Shown: positions 14,603 to 14,702 of the stretch, piece after piece
Numbering within the stretch: the stretch's first letter is position 1
Layout: every line of letters starts with the position of its first letter
Source of the DNA: an uncultured Collinsella sp.
GTDB taxonomy: Bacteria; Actinomycetota; Coriobacteriia; Coriobacteriales; Coriobacteriaceae
Length of the DNA stretch: 14,702 nucleotides
Assembly (NCBI GenBank): GCA_937937835.1
Contig: CALDBJ010000054.1
Span: 1-14,702 of the forward strand
Direction: 5' to 3'
Translations under genes and position numbers: made by a program
Notes under the pieces: model-generated
The model's input: only the letters and a program-made list of their open reading frames with translations
Told to the model about the DNA's origin: nothing
Databases searched by the model: none

Positions 14603-14640
14603 CCACCACAAGGGGGGCGGGCACCTTTGTGGTGGATTTT
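14603..14640 (+). terminator. Probable intrinsic terminator of the moaA-moaC/mobB operon
   Basis: CCACCACAAGG (14603-14613) pairs with CCTTTGTGGTGG (14624-14635), with one bulged T, around a G-rich loop, and is followed by ATTTTGCTTT. The stem and T-rich tail fit a rho-independent terminator about 150 bp after the moaC-mobB stop. Confidence 0.7.
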
Positions 14641-14652
14641 GCTTTGCAGTAA

Positions 14653-14702
14653 AAACCATCACAACATTCAGCGAAAATCGCGATTTTGCCGAAAAACGTC
14701 GA
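14653..14702. repeat. Long hairpin repeat, copy 3 (reversed, cut by window end)
   Basis: The arm AAACCATCACAACATTC (14653-14669) is shared with copies 1 and 2. The last 22 bases (14681-14702) match the reverse complement of the copy 1 centre at 21 of 22 positions, so this copy lies in the opposite orientation. Its middle instead holds the palindrome AAAATCGCGATTTT (14674-14687). The second arm would lie beyond the window. Confidence 0.7.

Noticed and set aside
10647..14702. The three hairpin copies as a CRISPR array
   Set aside because: Copies are over 1 kb apart, in different orientations, with genes between them and no spacers or cas genes.

Overview
The window looks like a chromosome segment of a high-GC gut Actinomycetota of the class Coriobacteriia, most like Collinsella. 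This rests on GC-rich codon use, the style of the predicted proteins, and short dispersed intergenic hairpin repeats. The genus is an inference; no rRNA or tRNA is present to anchor it.

Layout, left to right. Positions 1-437 are non-coding and hold a small hairpin repeat (61-91) and a 203-bp element bounded by perfect 29-bp inverted repeats (127-329). Then comes ligA, the NAD-dependent DNA ligase (438-2666, +). Convergent with it lies a two-gene, AT-richer island (2702-4266, -): a Tat-exported papain-like cysteine peptidase and, 5 bp after its stop, a small lipoprotein. Next on the minus strand is a drug-efflux operon (6617 to 4375): a MATE transporter followed by its probable regulator, a MerR/BmrR-type activator. 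The MATE promoter has the typical MerR arrangement, a 19-bp spacer with a dyad operator. Divergent from it, from a separate promoter with its own palindrome, runs an overlapping gene pair for a heterodimeric ABC exporter (6877-10597, +). The first subunit has the degenerate catalytic residues and the second the consensus ones. A solitary gene for a predicted PD-(D/E)XK/DUF559-like protein (10813-11850, +) lies between two near-identical hairpin repeats. The window ends with molybdenum-cofactor genes, moaA and an unusual moaC-mobB fusion (12085-14452, +). After them come a structured intergenic segment, a probable terminator, and a third, reversed and truncated copy of the hairpin repeat at the window edge.

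How the genes work together. MATE and MerR form a self-contained inducible efflux module, and the ABC pair is a second exporter beside it. MoaA and MoaC make cyclic pyranopterin monophosphate from GTP; the fused MobB domain belongs to the later guanylylation stage, so one polypeptide joins an early and a late step of Moco synthesis. The best candidates for something undescribed are the hairpin family bracketing the nuclease-like gene, the peptidase/lipoprotein pair, and the repeat unit that has become part of the ABC subunit's coding tail.
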